DNA of 64,000 nt from an uncultured Acidimicrobiia bacterium. GTDB lineage: Bacteria; Actinomycetota; Acidimicrobiia; Spongiisociales; Spongiisociaceae. Position 1 is the first letter of the stretch, and each line of letters starts with the position of its first letter. The stretch is from NCBI GenBank assembly GCA_958295745.1, contig OY282370.1:62001-126000 (forward strand), read 5' to 3'. Positions 18,115 to 26,654 of the stretch are shown here, piece by piece. The notes under the pieces are model-generated. The model saw nothing but the letters and a program-made list of their open reading frames with translations, ran no database searches and was not told the DNA's origin. Position numbers and translations under genes: made by a program.

Positions 18115-19371
18115 CTACACCCCTGGGCCGAATATCAGCGATACGTTGTGGCCGCCGAACCCAAAAGAGTTGGTCATGGCGTACCCGACCTCGGACGGAC
18201 GCGCCTCGTTGGGCACATAGTCGAGGTCGCATTCGGGATCCGGGGTGGTGTAGTTGATCGTAGGCGGTATGACACCGTGGTTCATGGCCAGCAGACAGAA
18301 GATCGATTCGATCGCCCCCGCCCCGCCCATGAGGTGCCCGGTCATCGATTTGGTGGACGAGATCGGAACCGTCCGCGCCGCCTCATCGCCGAAGGCGAGC
18401 TTGATGGCCAGCGTCTCGGTGACGTCATTTGCCCTGGTAGAGGTTCCATGGGCGTTGATGTAGTCCACCTGCTCGGGCTGCAGTCCGGCGTCCTTCAAGG
18501 CCGCCTGCATCGCCCGCGCCGCTCCCCTGCCCCCGGGCCGCGGCAGGGTGACGTGATAGGCGTCCGACGTCATCCCGTACCCGATCACTTCGCCGTAGAT
18601 GCGGGCGCCCCGCGACACGGCCCGTTCCCAGTCTTCCAGGATCAGGCAGGCGCCCCCCTCCGACAGCACGAACCCGTCCCGTTCCAGGTCGAAGGGCCGG
18701 GAGGCCCCGGTCGGATCGTGGTTGCGGGTGCTCAGGGCCCTGCTCTTGTTGAAGGACCCGATGCCGAACTCGCACACCGTCGCTTCGCACCCCCCCGCCA
18801 GCATCACGTCGGCCGCCCCGCGGCGAATGATCTCGGCGGCGTCCCCGATGGCGTTTGCCGAAGCCGCGCAGGCGGTCACCACACAGGTCACGGGCCCCCG
18901 CATGTTGAACCGGATCGACGCCACACCGGCGGCTTCGTTGGGAATGATCATGGTGACGGCCAGCGGGCTGATCCGGTCGGCGCCGCGGCTCACCATCACC
19001 TTGACCTGGTGATCGAAGGACATCATTCCGCCCAATCCGGACCCGACCACCACTCCGGCCCGGTCGGCGGCCTCCCCGCCGTCGGTGAAGTCGATTCCGG
19101 CGTCGTCCACCGCCTGCTGGGCGGCGCCGATGAACAGCTGGGCGGACCGGTCGAGACGGCGCGCCTCCCGCTTGACGATCACGGATTCCGGATCCCATCC
19201 GCTGACCTCTCCGGCGAAGGTGGTCTGCACGCCGGACGGATCGAACTGGGTGATGGGCCCGATGCCGGATGCCCCGGCCAGGGCGGCCCGCCAGGTCTCG
19301 TCTATCGAGTGTCCTAGGGGGGTGATGGCGCCCATACCGGTCACCGCCACCCGCCTTGCTCCATCACGCAT
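18115..19371 (-). CDS. fabF: 3-oxoacyl-[acyl-carrier-protein] synthase II FabF
   Basis: Condensing enzyme of type II fatty-acid synthesis that elongates acyl-ACP with malonyl-ACP. The 418-residue product has the catalytic triad context: Cys in VVTACAASANAIGDA (near 165), His in INAHGTSTRAND (near 305) and His in STKSMTGHLMGGAGAIE (near 340), with GFGGHN near the end. It is last in the fabD-fabH-fabG-acpP-fabF set, starting 33 bases after acpP. Its 3' end has been copied twice just downstream. Confidence 0.96.
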   Translation of the reverse strand: MRDGARRVAVTGMGAITPLGHSIDETWRAALAGASGIGPITQFDPSGVQTTFAGEVSGWDPESVIVKREARRLDRSAQLFIGAAQQAVDDAGIDFTDGGEAADRAGVVVGSGLGGMMSFDHQVKVMVSRGADRISPLAVTMIIPNEAAGVASIRFNMRGPVTCVVTACAASANAIGDAAEIIRRGAADVMLAGGCEATVCEFGIGSFNKSRALSTRNHDPTGASRPFDLERDGFVLSEGGACLILEDWERAVSRGARIYGEVIGYGMTSDAYHVTLPRPGGRGAARAMQAALKDAGLQPEQVDYINAHGTSTRANDVTETLAIKLAFGDEAARTVPISSTKSMTGHLMGGAGAIESIFCLLAMNHGVIPPTINYTTPDPECDLDYVPNEARPSEVGYAMTNSFGFGGHNVSLIFGPGV

Positions 19372-19404
19372 CGGATCGTTCCTCAGATGCCGCCGGCGGC
19401 CCGG

Positions 19405-19647
19405 TCAGGACAGCTTGTCGAGCACCATATCGACCGCCTGGCCGACCGAAGTGATGTCCTCGGCTTCCTCGTCGGGAATCTTCACCCCGAACTCGTCCTC
19501 GAGAGCCATCAGGAGCTCCACGACCCCCAACGAGTCCACCTCCAGATCCTCCTCGAAGGTCGCCTCGTCGGTGATCTTGGAGGGGTCGAGGCCGAGCTCC
19601 TCCACGAGCAGGTCCCGCATCTTGGACTGGACTTGCGAGCGATCCAT
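19405..19647 (-). CDS. acpP: acyl carrier protein AcpP
   Basis: Carrier of growing acyl chains as thioesters. The 80-residue acidic protein has the phosphopantetheine site DSLGVVELLMALEDEFG, with the modified Ser near residue 40. The start is taken at MDRSQVQSKM, which fits family length; the frame extends upstream without similarity, and AAAGGGAGAC precedes this ATG. It lies between fabG and fabF. Confidence 0.96.
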   Translation of the reverse strand: MDRSQVQSKMRDLLVEELGLDPSKITDEATFEEDLEVDSLGVVELLMALEDEFGVKIPDEEAEDITSVGQAVDMVLDKLS

Positions 19648-19712
19648 ATTTGCTGTCTCCCTTTTGTGGTTGTCTTGGTCGTGTGTCTCGGCCGCGGTTG
19701 CGCCCGAAGGAT

Positions 19713-20447
19713 TCAAAGGGCGAGTCCACCGTCGACGACGAGTACTTGCCCCGTTATGTACGAAGCCTCCTCGGAAGCCAGAAAACCTATCGCCGAGGCG
19801 ACTTCCTCGGGACGGCCGAGCCGGCGGAGGCTGGTGCTAGAGCGTACCCTCTCCACCACCTCACTACCCAAACGGGAAGTCAGATCGGTCTCTATGAACC
19901 CAGGGGCGACCACGTTCACGGTGATGGCCCTCGATCCGACCTCCTTGGAGAGGGACATCGAGAAGGCGATGACGCCCGCCTTGGAAGCGGCGTAGTTGGT
20001 CTGCCCCGGATTTCCGGACACCCCCGCCACCGAACCCAGCGACACGATCCTCCCCCATCGGGCCCTCAGCATCCCCCTGATGGCGGCTTTGCTGCACAGG
20101 TACACCGATTTGAGGTTGATGTTCATCACCCGGTCCCAGGCCCCTTCGTCAAGGCGGGCCAGCAGTCCGTCCTCGGTGGTGCCGGCGTTGTTGATCAGTA
20201 TCCCGGGCCGCCCGAAGCGCTCCTCCACCTGAGCGAACAGCCTCTTCACCTCCTCGGGGCGGCTCACATCGGCCCTGAAAGCATGGGCGGTTCCCCCTTC
20301 GGCGAGGATAGATTCGACCACCTCCGCAGCGGCGTCGTCTCTCCTCGCGTAGTTGACCGCCACCGTATGACCCTCGGAGGCGAGCGCCATGGAGACGGCG
20401 CGCCCGATCCCCCGGGAACCGCCGGTCACCAGGGCCACCCTGCTCAT
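19713..20447 (-). CDS. fabG: 3-oxoacyl-[acyl-carrier-protein] reductase FabG
   Basis: NADPH-dependent short-chain dehydrogenase reducing 3-oxoacyl-ACP. The 244-residue product has the cofactor loop VTGGSRGIGRA at 7-17, NNAG near 87, and the catalytic Ser in SVAGVSGNPGQ with YAASK (Tyr and Lys) near 150. The ATG overlaps the fabH stop by four bases (ATGA). The C-terminus ITGQVLVVDGGLAL is typical. Confidence 0.96.
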   Translation of the reverse strand: MSRVALVTGGSRGIGRAVSMALASEGHTVAVNYARRDDAAAEVVESILAEGGTAHAFRADVSRPEEVKRLFAQVEERFGRPGILINNAGTTEDGLLARLDEGAWDRVMNINLKSVYLCSKAAIRGMLRARWGRIVSLGSVAGVSGNPGQTNYAASKAGVIAFSMSLSKEVGSRAITVNVVAPGFIETDLTSRLGSEVVERVRSSTSLRRLGRPEEVASAIGFLASEEASYITGQVLVVDGGLAL

Positions 20448-21523
20448 GCGAGCTCCAAGCGCCCGAAGTAGTCGAAGTTGGGCTGCAGCAGCTCCCACAC
20501 CGTCCGATCCGACTTCGGCAGCTCGTCCTCGATCACCCCCAGGGGCTCGACGCGCTCCCCGAACCGCACCGCCGCCGCCGCCCATGTGAGCCCCCCTCCG
20601 AACGCCGAGAAAACCAGATTGGCGCGGGAGGGAACCCGCCCGGCCTCGATGGCTTCGGTAAGGGCGATGGGAATGGAGGCGGAGCTGGTGTTGCCGTAGG
20701 CGTGGATGTTGAGGAACACCTTGGACGGCGCCAGTTTGAGGCGGCGGGCGGTGGCGTCGATGATGCGCTGATTGGCCTGGTGAGGCAACAGCAGGTCGAT
20801 GTCGTCGAGGCCCCATCCGGCCTGGCGCACCACCGACTCGGAGGCGTCGGCCATGGCTGTTACCGCCCGGCGGAACACGTCCGAGCCGTTCATGACGATC
20901 CTGGTCCGGGGATCGGCCGACCCAGGCTCGATGGTGCCGTCGTTGGGCGCGCAGAGGATGTCGGCCATGGTCCCGTCCACCCCCATCTCGGAACCGCACA
21001 CCCCGGCCTCCCGGTCGGTGCTCTGGATCACGACCGCCCCGGCGCCGTCGCCGAACAGTATGCACGTGGTCCGGTCGGTGTAGTCCATCAGCCGGCTGAG
21101 GCGCTCCACGCCCACCAGCAGCACGGTGTCGGCCGCCCCCGACCTGACCAGGGAATCCACCGTGACGTAGCCGTACACGAACCCCGAGCAGTTGGCGTTC
21201 AGATCCATGGCCCCGGCGTTGACAGCCCCGAGTTTGGCCTGGATGTAGGAGGCCGAAGCGGGGATTATCGACTCGGGGGTGCAGGTGGCGTTGACGATCA
21301 TATCCACCGCCTCGATGTCGACGCCCGCCGCGGCCACCGCCCGCCGGGCCGCCAGCTCGGCCATGTCGGACGCCGGCACGTGAGAGATCCGACGCTCCTT
21401 GATGCCGCTGCGGGTAGTGATCCAGTCGTCGTTGGTCTCCACTATCAGCTCGAGGTCGGCGTTGCTCAGCACGGTGGGCGGAAGGGCCTTGCCCCATCCG
21501 GTGATCTCGGCGTACCTCGTCAC
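20444..21523 (-). CDS. fabH: 3-oxoacyl-[acyl-carrier-protein] synthase III FabH
   Basis: Initiating condensing enzyme joining acyl-CoA to malonyl-ACP. The 359-residue product has the KASIII triad: Cys in DLNANCSGFVYG (near 112), His in LLLPHQANQRI (near 250) and Asn in AYGNTSSAS (near 280). It has a C-terminal extension (DRTVWELLQPNFDYFGRLELA region) of about 25 residues beyond usual FabH. It is separated from fabD by a dispersed repeat and coupled to fabG. Confidence 0.95.
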   Translation of the reverse strand: MTRYAEITGWGKALPPTVLSNADLELIVETNDDWITTRSGIKERRISHVPASDMAELAARRAVAAAGVDIEAVDMIVNATCTPESIIPASASYIQAKLGAVNAGAMDLNANCSGFVYGYVTVDSLVRSGAADTVLLVGVERLSRLMDYTDRTTCILFGDGAGAVVIQSTDREAGVCGSEMGVDGTMADILCAPNDGTIEPGSADPRTRIVMNGSDVFRRAVTAMADASESVVRQAGWGLDDIDLLLPHQANQRIIDATARRLKLAPSKVFLNIHAYGNTSSASIPIALTEAIEAGRVPSRANLVFSAFGGGLTWAAAAVRFGERVEPLGVIEDELPKSDRTVWELLQPNFDYFGRLELA

Positions 21524-21584
21524 TCGTCCGTCTTTTTCTGCATGTTCATCCTTGCCTGCGGCGCCCGATTGTAATTAGCCCTGA

Positions 21585-21700
21585 TTGCTCATGAAGTTTC
21601 GGTCGGGGCGGGTGCGGGCGCCGGCTGCGGGGTGCGGACGCGCCGGGGCTGAAAGACCGGCCCGTCGCCCGCGTCTCACGCATCCCGTCGCGGCCGCCGC
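21585..21700. repeat. dispersed intergenic repeat, family A copy 3
   Basis: Begins GCTCATGAAGTTTCGGTCGGG and continues GGGGTGCGGACGCGCCGGGG then CTGAAAGACCGG, matching the copy at 14403 over its first half. It lies in the fabD-fabH spacer, where a promoter for fabH could also sit. Confidence 0.55.
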
Positions 21701-21730
21701 AGCAGGCGCGGTCCCGAGCACAGGCCATAC

Positions 21731-22690
21731 CTACGCCTCCAGCAGACCGGCGGCTTCTTCGGCCTGCGCGATCGACGACACGACCAGCGTCCTGCATCCC
21801 CTTACCGTCCGCCGGGCCAAACCCGCCGTTACCTCCCCCGGTCCTACGTGAACGAACACCTCCACCCCGGAGGCGGCCATGGAGCGCAGCGAGTCGCCGA
21901 AGCGCACCGGCGCCGTCACCTGCCGGGCGAGCAGGCCGCGGACCTCCCCGGCCCCCATCGGCGCCCCGGTCACGTTGGCCCACACCGGAAAGGCGGCCTC
22001 CCCCAGATCGACTCCGTCCAGAGCCGTCTGCAGCGGTTCCACGGCGGAAGCCATCAGCGGCGAGTGGAAACCGCCCGCCACATCGAGCACGACGACCCGC
22101 CGAATGCCCAGCTGCCGGGCGTTGTCGGCCAGCCATTCGATGTCCTCCTTCCCCCCCGCCGCCGCCACCTGGCCGGGGGCGTTCAGGTTGGCCACCCACA
22201 ACAGGCCGCCGGCGGCCCGGCGGGCGGCGGCCACCTCCTCGATCTTTTCCTCTCCGGCCCCCAACAAGGCCGCCATCCCGGAGGGTTGCCTCCCCACCGC
22301 ATCGGCCATGGCTTCGGCCCGGGCGGCCACCAACCCGAGGCCGTCCTCGAAGGAGAAGACCCCGGCGGCGCCGAGCGCCGTGTACTCACCCAGTGAATGA
22401 CCCGCCGCCGCCGCCGGCGGACGGTTCACCCGGCCGGCCAGCTCCATCCACAGAGCAAAAGACAGCGCGTACAAGGCCGGCTGGGCCCGGTCGGTGGCCG
22501 TCAGCAGCTCCTCCGGCCCCTCCAGGCACACCTCTCGCAGCGGCCAACCGAGAATCCGGTCGGCCGCCTCGACCAGGAGGTCGGGCCGGGCCTCGAACAG
22601 CTCGGCCCCCATACCGACCCGCTGGCTTCCCTGCCCTGGAAAAAGAACCGCGTACTCCACGCTGTCATTCGACCGTTCCGCCCGCCCCAT
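21731..22690 (-). CDS. fabD: malonyl-CoA:ACP transacylase FabD
   Basis: Loads malonyl groups onto acyl carrier protein. The 319-residue product has LFPGQGSQRVGMG, the catalytic serine motif GHSLGEYTAL (near 95), the Arg-containing region RAEAMADA and FHSPLMASA with the catalytic His (near 200). The start was placed at the ATG preceded by GGGGGGTGATCC, an almost complete anti-16S match; a GTG seven codons upstream is the alternative. It follows the MFS gene directly. Confidence 0.95.
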   Translation of the reverse strand: MGRAERSNDSVEYAVLFPGQGSQRVGMGAELFEARPDLLVEAADRILGWPLREVCLEGPEELLTATDRAQPALYALSFALWMELAGRVNRPPAAAAGHSLGEYTALGAAGVFSFEDGLGLVAARAEAMADAVGRQPSGMAALLGAGEEKIEEVAAARRAAGGLLWVANLNAPGQVAAAGGKEDIEWLADNARQLGIRRVVVLDVAGGFHSPLMASAVEPLQTALDGVDLGEAAFPVWANVTGAPMGAGEVRGLLARQVTAPVRFGDSLRSMAASGVEVFVHVGPGEVTAGLARRTVRGCRTLVVSSIAQAEEAAGLLEA

Positions 22691-22700
22691 CGTTACCGGA

Positions 22701-23936
22701 TCACCCCCCACAGGACAGTGACCGACGGCGCGAGCCGACCGTACGGAAGACGGCTATAGCCGCCGCGGCCGCCGCGGCCGTGATGACGGCGCCGTAGAGG
22801 TTGGCCCATACCGCCCCGGCGGCGTCGCCGATCAAACCGGTGATCGGACCGCCCAACGGCCTGGATCCGAGAAACACCACGGTGGACAGGGCCAGCATCC
22901 GGCCGCGCAGACGGGGATCGGTGCGCTGCTGCAACACCACAGTAGAGGTGGTGACCAGCGCGGCGATGGCTATGCCGAAGGGAACCGAGAAAACGAAGAC
23001 CGCCGCGGTGCTGGGCGAGAGCGACACCGCCCCCAGGGTAACGGCCACGGCCAGCGCCGACCCGAATATCCACGAAATGGACACATTGGTCAGTCGGGCG
23101 GTCAGCAGCGTGCCCAGCACGTTGCCGAAGCTCATCGCCGAGAGGAGCCAACCGAACACCGCGTCGTCCTCCATCAGCCGGTGGGTGACCAGCAAGGGAA
23201 ACCCCACCAGATGATTGAAACCGAAGATCGAGACGACGCTGAACAGCACCATGACGATCCGCAGCGCGGGATCGGCCCAAACCGCCCTGAGAGCATCGCG
23301 GATCGGCGTCGCGGAAGGTATTCCTCGCCGGATCGGATACAGCCGCTCGGTGTCTATCCGCGCCGCGGCGGCCAGAAAAACCAGATGGCAGGCCCCGGAG
23401 GCCAGGAACACCCATCCCGTCCCGAACCTGGTGACCATCAAAGCGGCCAGCGCCGGACCGATGATACGGCCCCCCGTGATCACCGAGGCGCCGAGCGACA
23501 CCACGTTGGCCAGATGGTGCTCAGGAACCATCTCGGTCGAGAAGGTCTGCCTGGCCGGGTTGCCGAAGGCGAAGAGCACTCCGGAGATCAGCGTCAGGGC
23601 GTAGAGGATCGGGATGGTCTCCAGGCCGGCCAGATCGACGAGGCCCAGAACCACCCCCGCCAGGCACATGAGCGCTTGGACGACCACGATGAGGCGGCGG
23701 CGGTCCGACCGGTCGACGACCGCCCCGGCGTACATGCCCATCAACAGCAACGGGAGGAACTGACAGGCCACGACTATTCCCAGCTCCAGACCCTCCCCGC
23801 CGAGATGGTGCACCAACAGCACCACCGCGGTGGTCTGCGCCCACATGCCGATCCCCGATATGCTCAAACCTGCGAAGAAGACCCGGACGTTCGGCTCGCG
23901 GAAAGACCGAAGCGGGTTGGTGTCGGAAAGGGTCAC
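22701..23936 (-). CDS. MFS transporter (enterobactin-exporter/EntS-like type)
   Basis: Polytopic protein of 411 residues with about 12 hydrophobic segments. GMYAGAVVDRSDRRRLIV is the MFS signature between helices 2 and 3; FGNPARQTFSTEMVPE and QRTDPRLRGRMLAL are typical of the MFS_3 branch that includes EntS and macrolide exporters. The substrate is unknown. It is upstream of fabD with almost no gap, so it may be co-transcribed with the fatty-acid genes. Confidence 0.88.
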   Translation of the reverse strand: MTLSDTNPLRSFREPNVRVFFAGLSISGIGMWAQTTAVVLLVHHLGGEGLELGIVVACQFLPLLLMGMYAGAVVDRSDRRRLIVVVQALMCLAGVVLGLVDLAGLETIPILYALTLISGVLFAFGNPARQTFSTEMVPEHHLANVVSLGASVITGGRIIGPALAALMVTRFGTGWVFLASGACHLVFLAAAARIDTERLYPIRRGIPSATPIRDALRAVWADPALRIVMVLFSVVSIFGFNHLVGFPLLVTHRLMEDDAVFGWLLSAMSFGNVLGTLLTARLTNVSISWIFGSALAVAVTLGAVSLSPSTAAVFVFSVPFGIAIAALVTTSTVVLQQRTDPRLRGRMLALSTVVFLGSRPLGGPITGLIGDAAGAVWANLYGAVITAAAAAAAIAVFRTVGSRRRSLSCGG

Positions 23937-23998
23937 GCAGAATCAGCGGGGAGGGCCGGCGGGGGCGGGAGTTTTGCGCGCAGGGGCTTCCATCAACC

Positions 23999-24202
23999 CT
24001 AGATGGGTAGTTCCAAGGTCACCCCCGATGTTCATCCGACACCCTTCACCATCACCCGAACACACGACCGCGAAGACGCCCATCACACGCGCCGGCGCGG
24101 GTAACCCCATACCGCCCCAGACCCCGACAGATCAACCCCGCCCCGGCAGGCAAGGCCGTTTTCGCATGGAACATATCCTCATCCCTTGGAACTACCTATC
24201 TG
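23999..24202 (-). mobile_element. MITE-like element, copy 2 (complete)
   Basis: About 204 bp with inverted ends: CTAGATGGGTAGTTCCAAGG at the left and CCTTGGAACTACCTATCTGG at the right. In reverse orientation its interior matches copy 1, including GGGTGATGGTGAAGGG and GATGAACATCGGGG near one end. It overlaps the 3' end of the DUF1232 gene, supplying its last codons and stop. Confidence 0.75.
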
Positions 24203-25081
24203 GGATCCGCTCCGGCGGCGCCGGGAACCGTTGCTCTTCTTGCGAAGCGGGCCCGGCAACAGGTCCGCAACCAACCCGATGAAGCCCAGCGTCATGGCAA
24301 GTTGTCTCTCTGTGCCGTCCCAGTGTTCCCGCACCACATCGGGGCCGGCCGCCCCGATGATGCGGTCCAAGGCCATCGCCACCGCCAGGATGTCATCGGC
24401 CTGGCCGAGCACCGGAATGAACCCCGGCACCAGATCTATAGGCGAAACCGCATAGACAAGCGCCGCGGCGGCGAATACCCGGGACCGCAGCGGCACACGG
24501 GAATCTACCGCCAAACGGCCCAGCAGTTTGGCCAGGTTCGGAAGCAACATCACCAGATCGCTGACCTGTCGGCGCAGAGCCTCGTTGCCCAGCTCCTCCA
24601 ACCGCGTCCTTGCCGCCGCAGAGACCCCGCCGATCCGGCCCTTGACCGCCGACCCGCCGGCCGCGGCCCGGTCTTTGGCCGCGCCGGCCGCCCCGCCGAC
24701 CGCAACAGGCACCCCCTTGAGACCATCTTTGAGGCCGTCTTTCACCGAGGCGGCCGCTCCCCCCGCCCGATTCCCCACCGCCGCGGCGCCCGCCGATCCT
24801 CCGCGCCTCACCGCACCGGCCGCGCCGCCGACCGCAGCAGAGACCCCACCGATCAGGTTCCCGACCACCCCTCTGTCTCCCTCCGCCCGATCCTCCACCG
24901 CATCGGCCGCCTCACCGAACCGGCCTTCCATCACCGACAGAGCTCCTCTGCCCGGATACTCGCCCTGCGTGAAAGCCCCGCCGGACGGATCCTCGGCCGC
25001 GGGCGAAACCCCTTCGGCCTCCGAACGGCCCGGAGCGCCGTCTGCTGCATCCTTCCCGGTTTCCCTGGGTATCCTCGACAT
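24179..25081 (-). CDS. DUF1232 (YkvA-like) protein with long low-complexity N-terminus
   Basis: Protein of about 300 residues. The first two thirds is Ala/Gly/Arg-rich and repetitive (GGVSAAVGGAAGAV, GGVPVAVGGAAGA-like units) with no recognised fold. The C-terminal part is the DUF1232 domain: RSRVFAAAALVYAVSPIDLVPGF then IPVLGQADDILAV, two hydrophobic helices. The start is set at MSRIPRE after GGATGG; an ATG three codons upstream is possible. The last residues (GSQIGSSKG) are encoded by the terminal repeat of the MITE-like element, so the original C-terminus was probably replaced. Confidence 0.75.
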   Translation of the reverse strand: MSRIPRETGKDAADGAPGRSEAEGVSPAAEDPSGGAFTQGEYPGRGALSVMEGRFGEAADAVEDRAEGDRGVVGNLIGGVSAAVGGAAGAVRRGGSAGAAAVGNRAGGAAASVKDGLKDGLKGVPVAVGGAAGAAKDRAAAGGSAVKGRIGGVSAAARTRLEELGNEALRRQVSDLVMLLPNLAKLLGRLAVDSRVPLRSRVFAAAALVYAVSPIDLVPGFIPVLGQADDILAVAMALDRIIGAAGPDVVREHWDGTERQLAMTLGFIGLVADLLPGPLRKKSNGSRRRRSGSQIGSSKG

Positions 25082-25445
25082 GTTTCCCATCCAGACAGGT
25101 TGGCGGGCCGGTGCATGCCCACAAGTTGAGTCCAGGGACGCCCGGCCATCGGATTCTCGACTCGTCGGATGGTAGTAGACGACCCCGGGGATGGAACATC
25201 GGCCGGGATCGGCACAGCGATAGAGCGATACCTGCATCGGCGGATGGGGGCAACTCCAACTGTTGCCGCCGCCTTCGACCGGACGACCGGCAGGTCCGGC
25301 GGGTTCCGGCGGGGCCGGAGAGGGCCGCACCGAAATTCTATAAATATATCGGGAATAAATATGAGTCGGTCTGCCTTAGATTATATAGAAGGAACGCCGG
25401 AGGTATCGCAAGACCGCTTCCGGCTCGCAGAAAGAAAGGCAGAAA
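25082..25445. other. intergenic region with hsp20 promoter area
   Basis: Divergent spacer. From about 25335 the base composition becomes AT-rich, with TATAAATATAT and GATTATATAG stretches that probably hold the hsp20 promoter. No HspR-type or CIRCE-type inverted repeat was found. AAAGAAAGGC before 25446 is the hsp20 ribosome site. Confidence 0.45.
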
Positions 25446-25892
25446 ATGCATATGGTGCTTACCAGACCGCTCAAGCTGTCCCACGACGTGGAAGCCCTCT
25501 TCGACATGCTCCCGCGCCAGGCCGGGCATCTCTTCGGTCGGCGGGACGGACACCCCGCCGACCAGGCGCGGGTCCCGCAGGTGGACATCCTGGAGTCGGA
25601 CGAGAACCTGACCCTCCGCTTCGCACTGCCCGGATTCGCCATCGAGGACCTCGAGGTGAGGCTGGACGACGATGTGCTGACCGTCGAGGGCGCCCGGCAG
25701 ACGGTGACACCGGAGGGGGCCGTATACCGGCGCCGGGAGCTGCCCGCAGGCCGGTTCACCCGCTCGATCCGGGTGGCCGACCACTTCGACCCCGAGCAGG
25801 TCCGGGCGGAGCTCTCCAACGGGATCCTCGAGGTGGCACTAGAGAAGCGCCCGGATGCGCTTCCCCGAACCATCGAGATCCGGCCCGCCTGA
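25446..25892 (+). CDS. small heat-shock protein, Hsp20 family
   Basis: ATP-independent holdase chaperone of 148 residues. The alpha-crystallin domain runs from about residue 42 (VPQVDILESDENLTLRFALPG) to the LSNGILEVALEK motif (A-x-x-x-NG-x-L) near 130. It has the usual N-terminal arm and a short IEIRPA C-terminal tail, a weak I-x-I type motif. There is an AT-rich promoter area upstream and a strong hairpin about 90 bases downstream. Standing alone, it is presumably stress-induced. Confidence 0.92.
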   Translation: MHMVLTRPLKLSHDVEALFDMLPRQAGHLFGRRDGHPADQARVPQVDILESDENLTLRFALPGFAIEDLEVRLDDDVLTVEGARQTVTPEGAVYRRRELPAGRFTRSIRVADHFDPEQVRAELSNGILEVALEKRPDALPRTIEIRPA

Positions 25893-25978
25893 CCGCGGCT
25901 CGGAAAGAACCGCCGGACGCCGGGCGGGTGCGGTAAATACCGCAGACCCTCCTCATCTCCCGCTCCGTCCGGCAAGAG

Positions 25979-26014
25979 GCGAGGGGGGCCCGGCAGGTCC
26001 CGGGCCCCCCTCGC
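25979..26014. terminator. 15-bp perfect hairpin downstream of hsp20
   Basis: GCGAGGGGGGCCCGG pairs perfectly with its complement after a six-base loop (CAGGTC). There is no T-run on either side, so it is either a non-canonical terminator for hsp20 or the 3' end of the minus-strand repeated element that begins just beyond. Confidence 0.5.
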
Positions 26015-26020
26015 CCACCT

Positions 26021-26208
26021 CCGATCCGCACCCACCCGCATATCGAGCGTCGGCAAGTTTCCCGACGCCCGCCCCTTGAACCATCCGCCCGAAAGGGCCA
26101 AAGAACCAGGGCCGGAGCGCCGTTCCGATCACAGCGGCACCGCTGCGATATCTGTACCTCCATATATACAAGAGGGATAAGACAGAAACGGAACCCCCCG
26201 GCCTCCGG
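26021..26208 (-). repeat. structured repeat family B, copy 1 (possible small-RNA gene)
   Basis: About 188 bp, nearly identical (about a dozen differences) to the segment starting at 26414. Read on the minus strand it has a TATATA -10-like box, then CAGATATCGCAG leading into the hairpin CAGCGG-TG-CCGCTG, then GCCC-TTTC-GGGC and the stem GCGTCGG/CCGACGC. It reaches the 15-bp hairpin at 25979-26014. See copies at 26310, 52806 and 58515. Confidence 0.6.
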
Positions 26209-26309
26209 AACAGATATACATCCCCAGCATCCCACTACATCATCCCATCCCCCCTGCCGCTCGAAATACACAACCCTCGAGATCTACAACCTCGGCAAGA
26301 CCATCTCGG

Positions 26310-26601
26310 CAGACCCGGATTTTCGCGCTCTTCGCCCGAAACCTGCCGGCTTCGCCGGGACCCGCCCCCGCCTCCACCTGTCCAGGTCACCGGATGCGGA
26401 AGGACGCGTGGCCCCGATCCGCACCCACCCGCATATCGAGCGTCGGCAAGTTTCTCGACGCCCGCCCCTTGGATCATCCGCCCGAAAGGGCCGAAGAACC
26501 GGGGCCTAGGCGCCGTTCCGATCACAGCGGCACCGCTGCGATATCTGTTCCTCTATATATACAAGAGGGGTAAGACAGAAACGGAACCCCCCCGGCGTCC
26601 G
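26310..26601 (-). repeat. structured repeat family B, copy 2 (possible small-RNA gene)
   Basis: On the minus strand: TATATA box, CAGATATCGCAG and hairpin as in copy 1, then further downstream GGAGGCGGGGGCGGG followed by the hairpin CCCGGCGAAGCCGG and GCGCGAAAA. This end matches the S-layer-flanking repeat (GGCGGCGGGGGCAGGG, CCCGGCGAAGCCGGG, AACGCGAAAAA). The distance from -10 box to end hairpin is about 215 bases in both. Confidence 0.6.
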
Positions 26602-26654
26602 GCGCCGAGCGCACCCCCCCCCCCCGCCTTGCCATGCACCGCGGAAGGCCCGGA

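Noticed and set aside
25100-25445. heat-shock operator (HspR/HAIR or CIRCE) before hsp20
   Set aside because: No inverted repeat matching either consensus was found in the AT-rich upstream area.
25979-26208. tRNA-like reading on the minus strand (a frame giving GVGKLADARYAGG, as often seen when tRNA genes are translated)
   Set aside because: No T-arm, anticodon arm or acceptor pairing can be drawn; the segment is part of repeat family B and folds into a simple GCGTCGG/CCGACGC stem instead.
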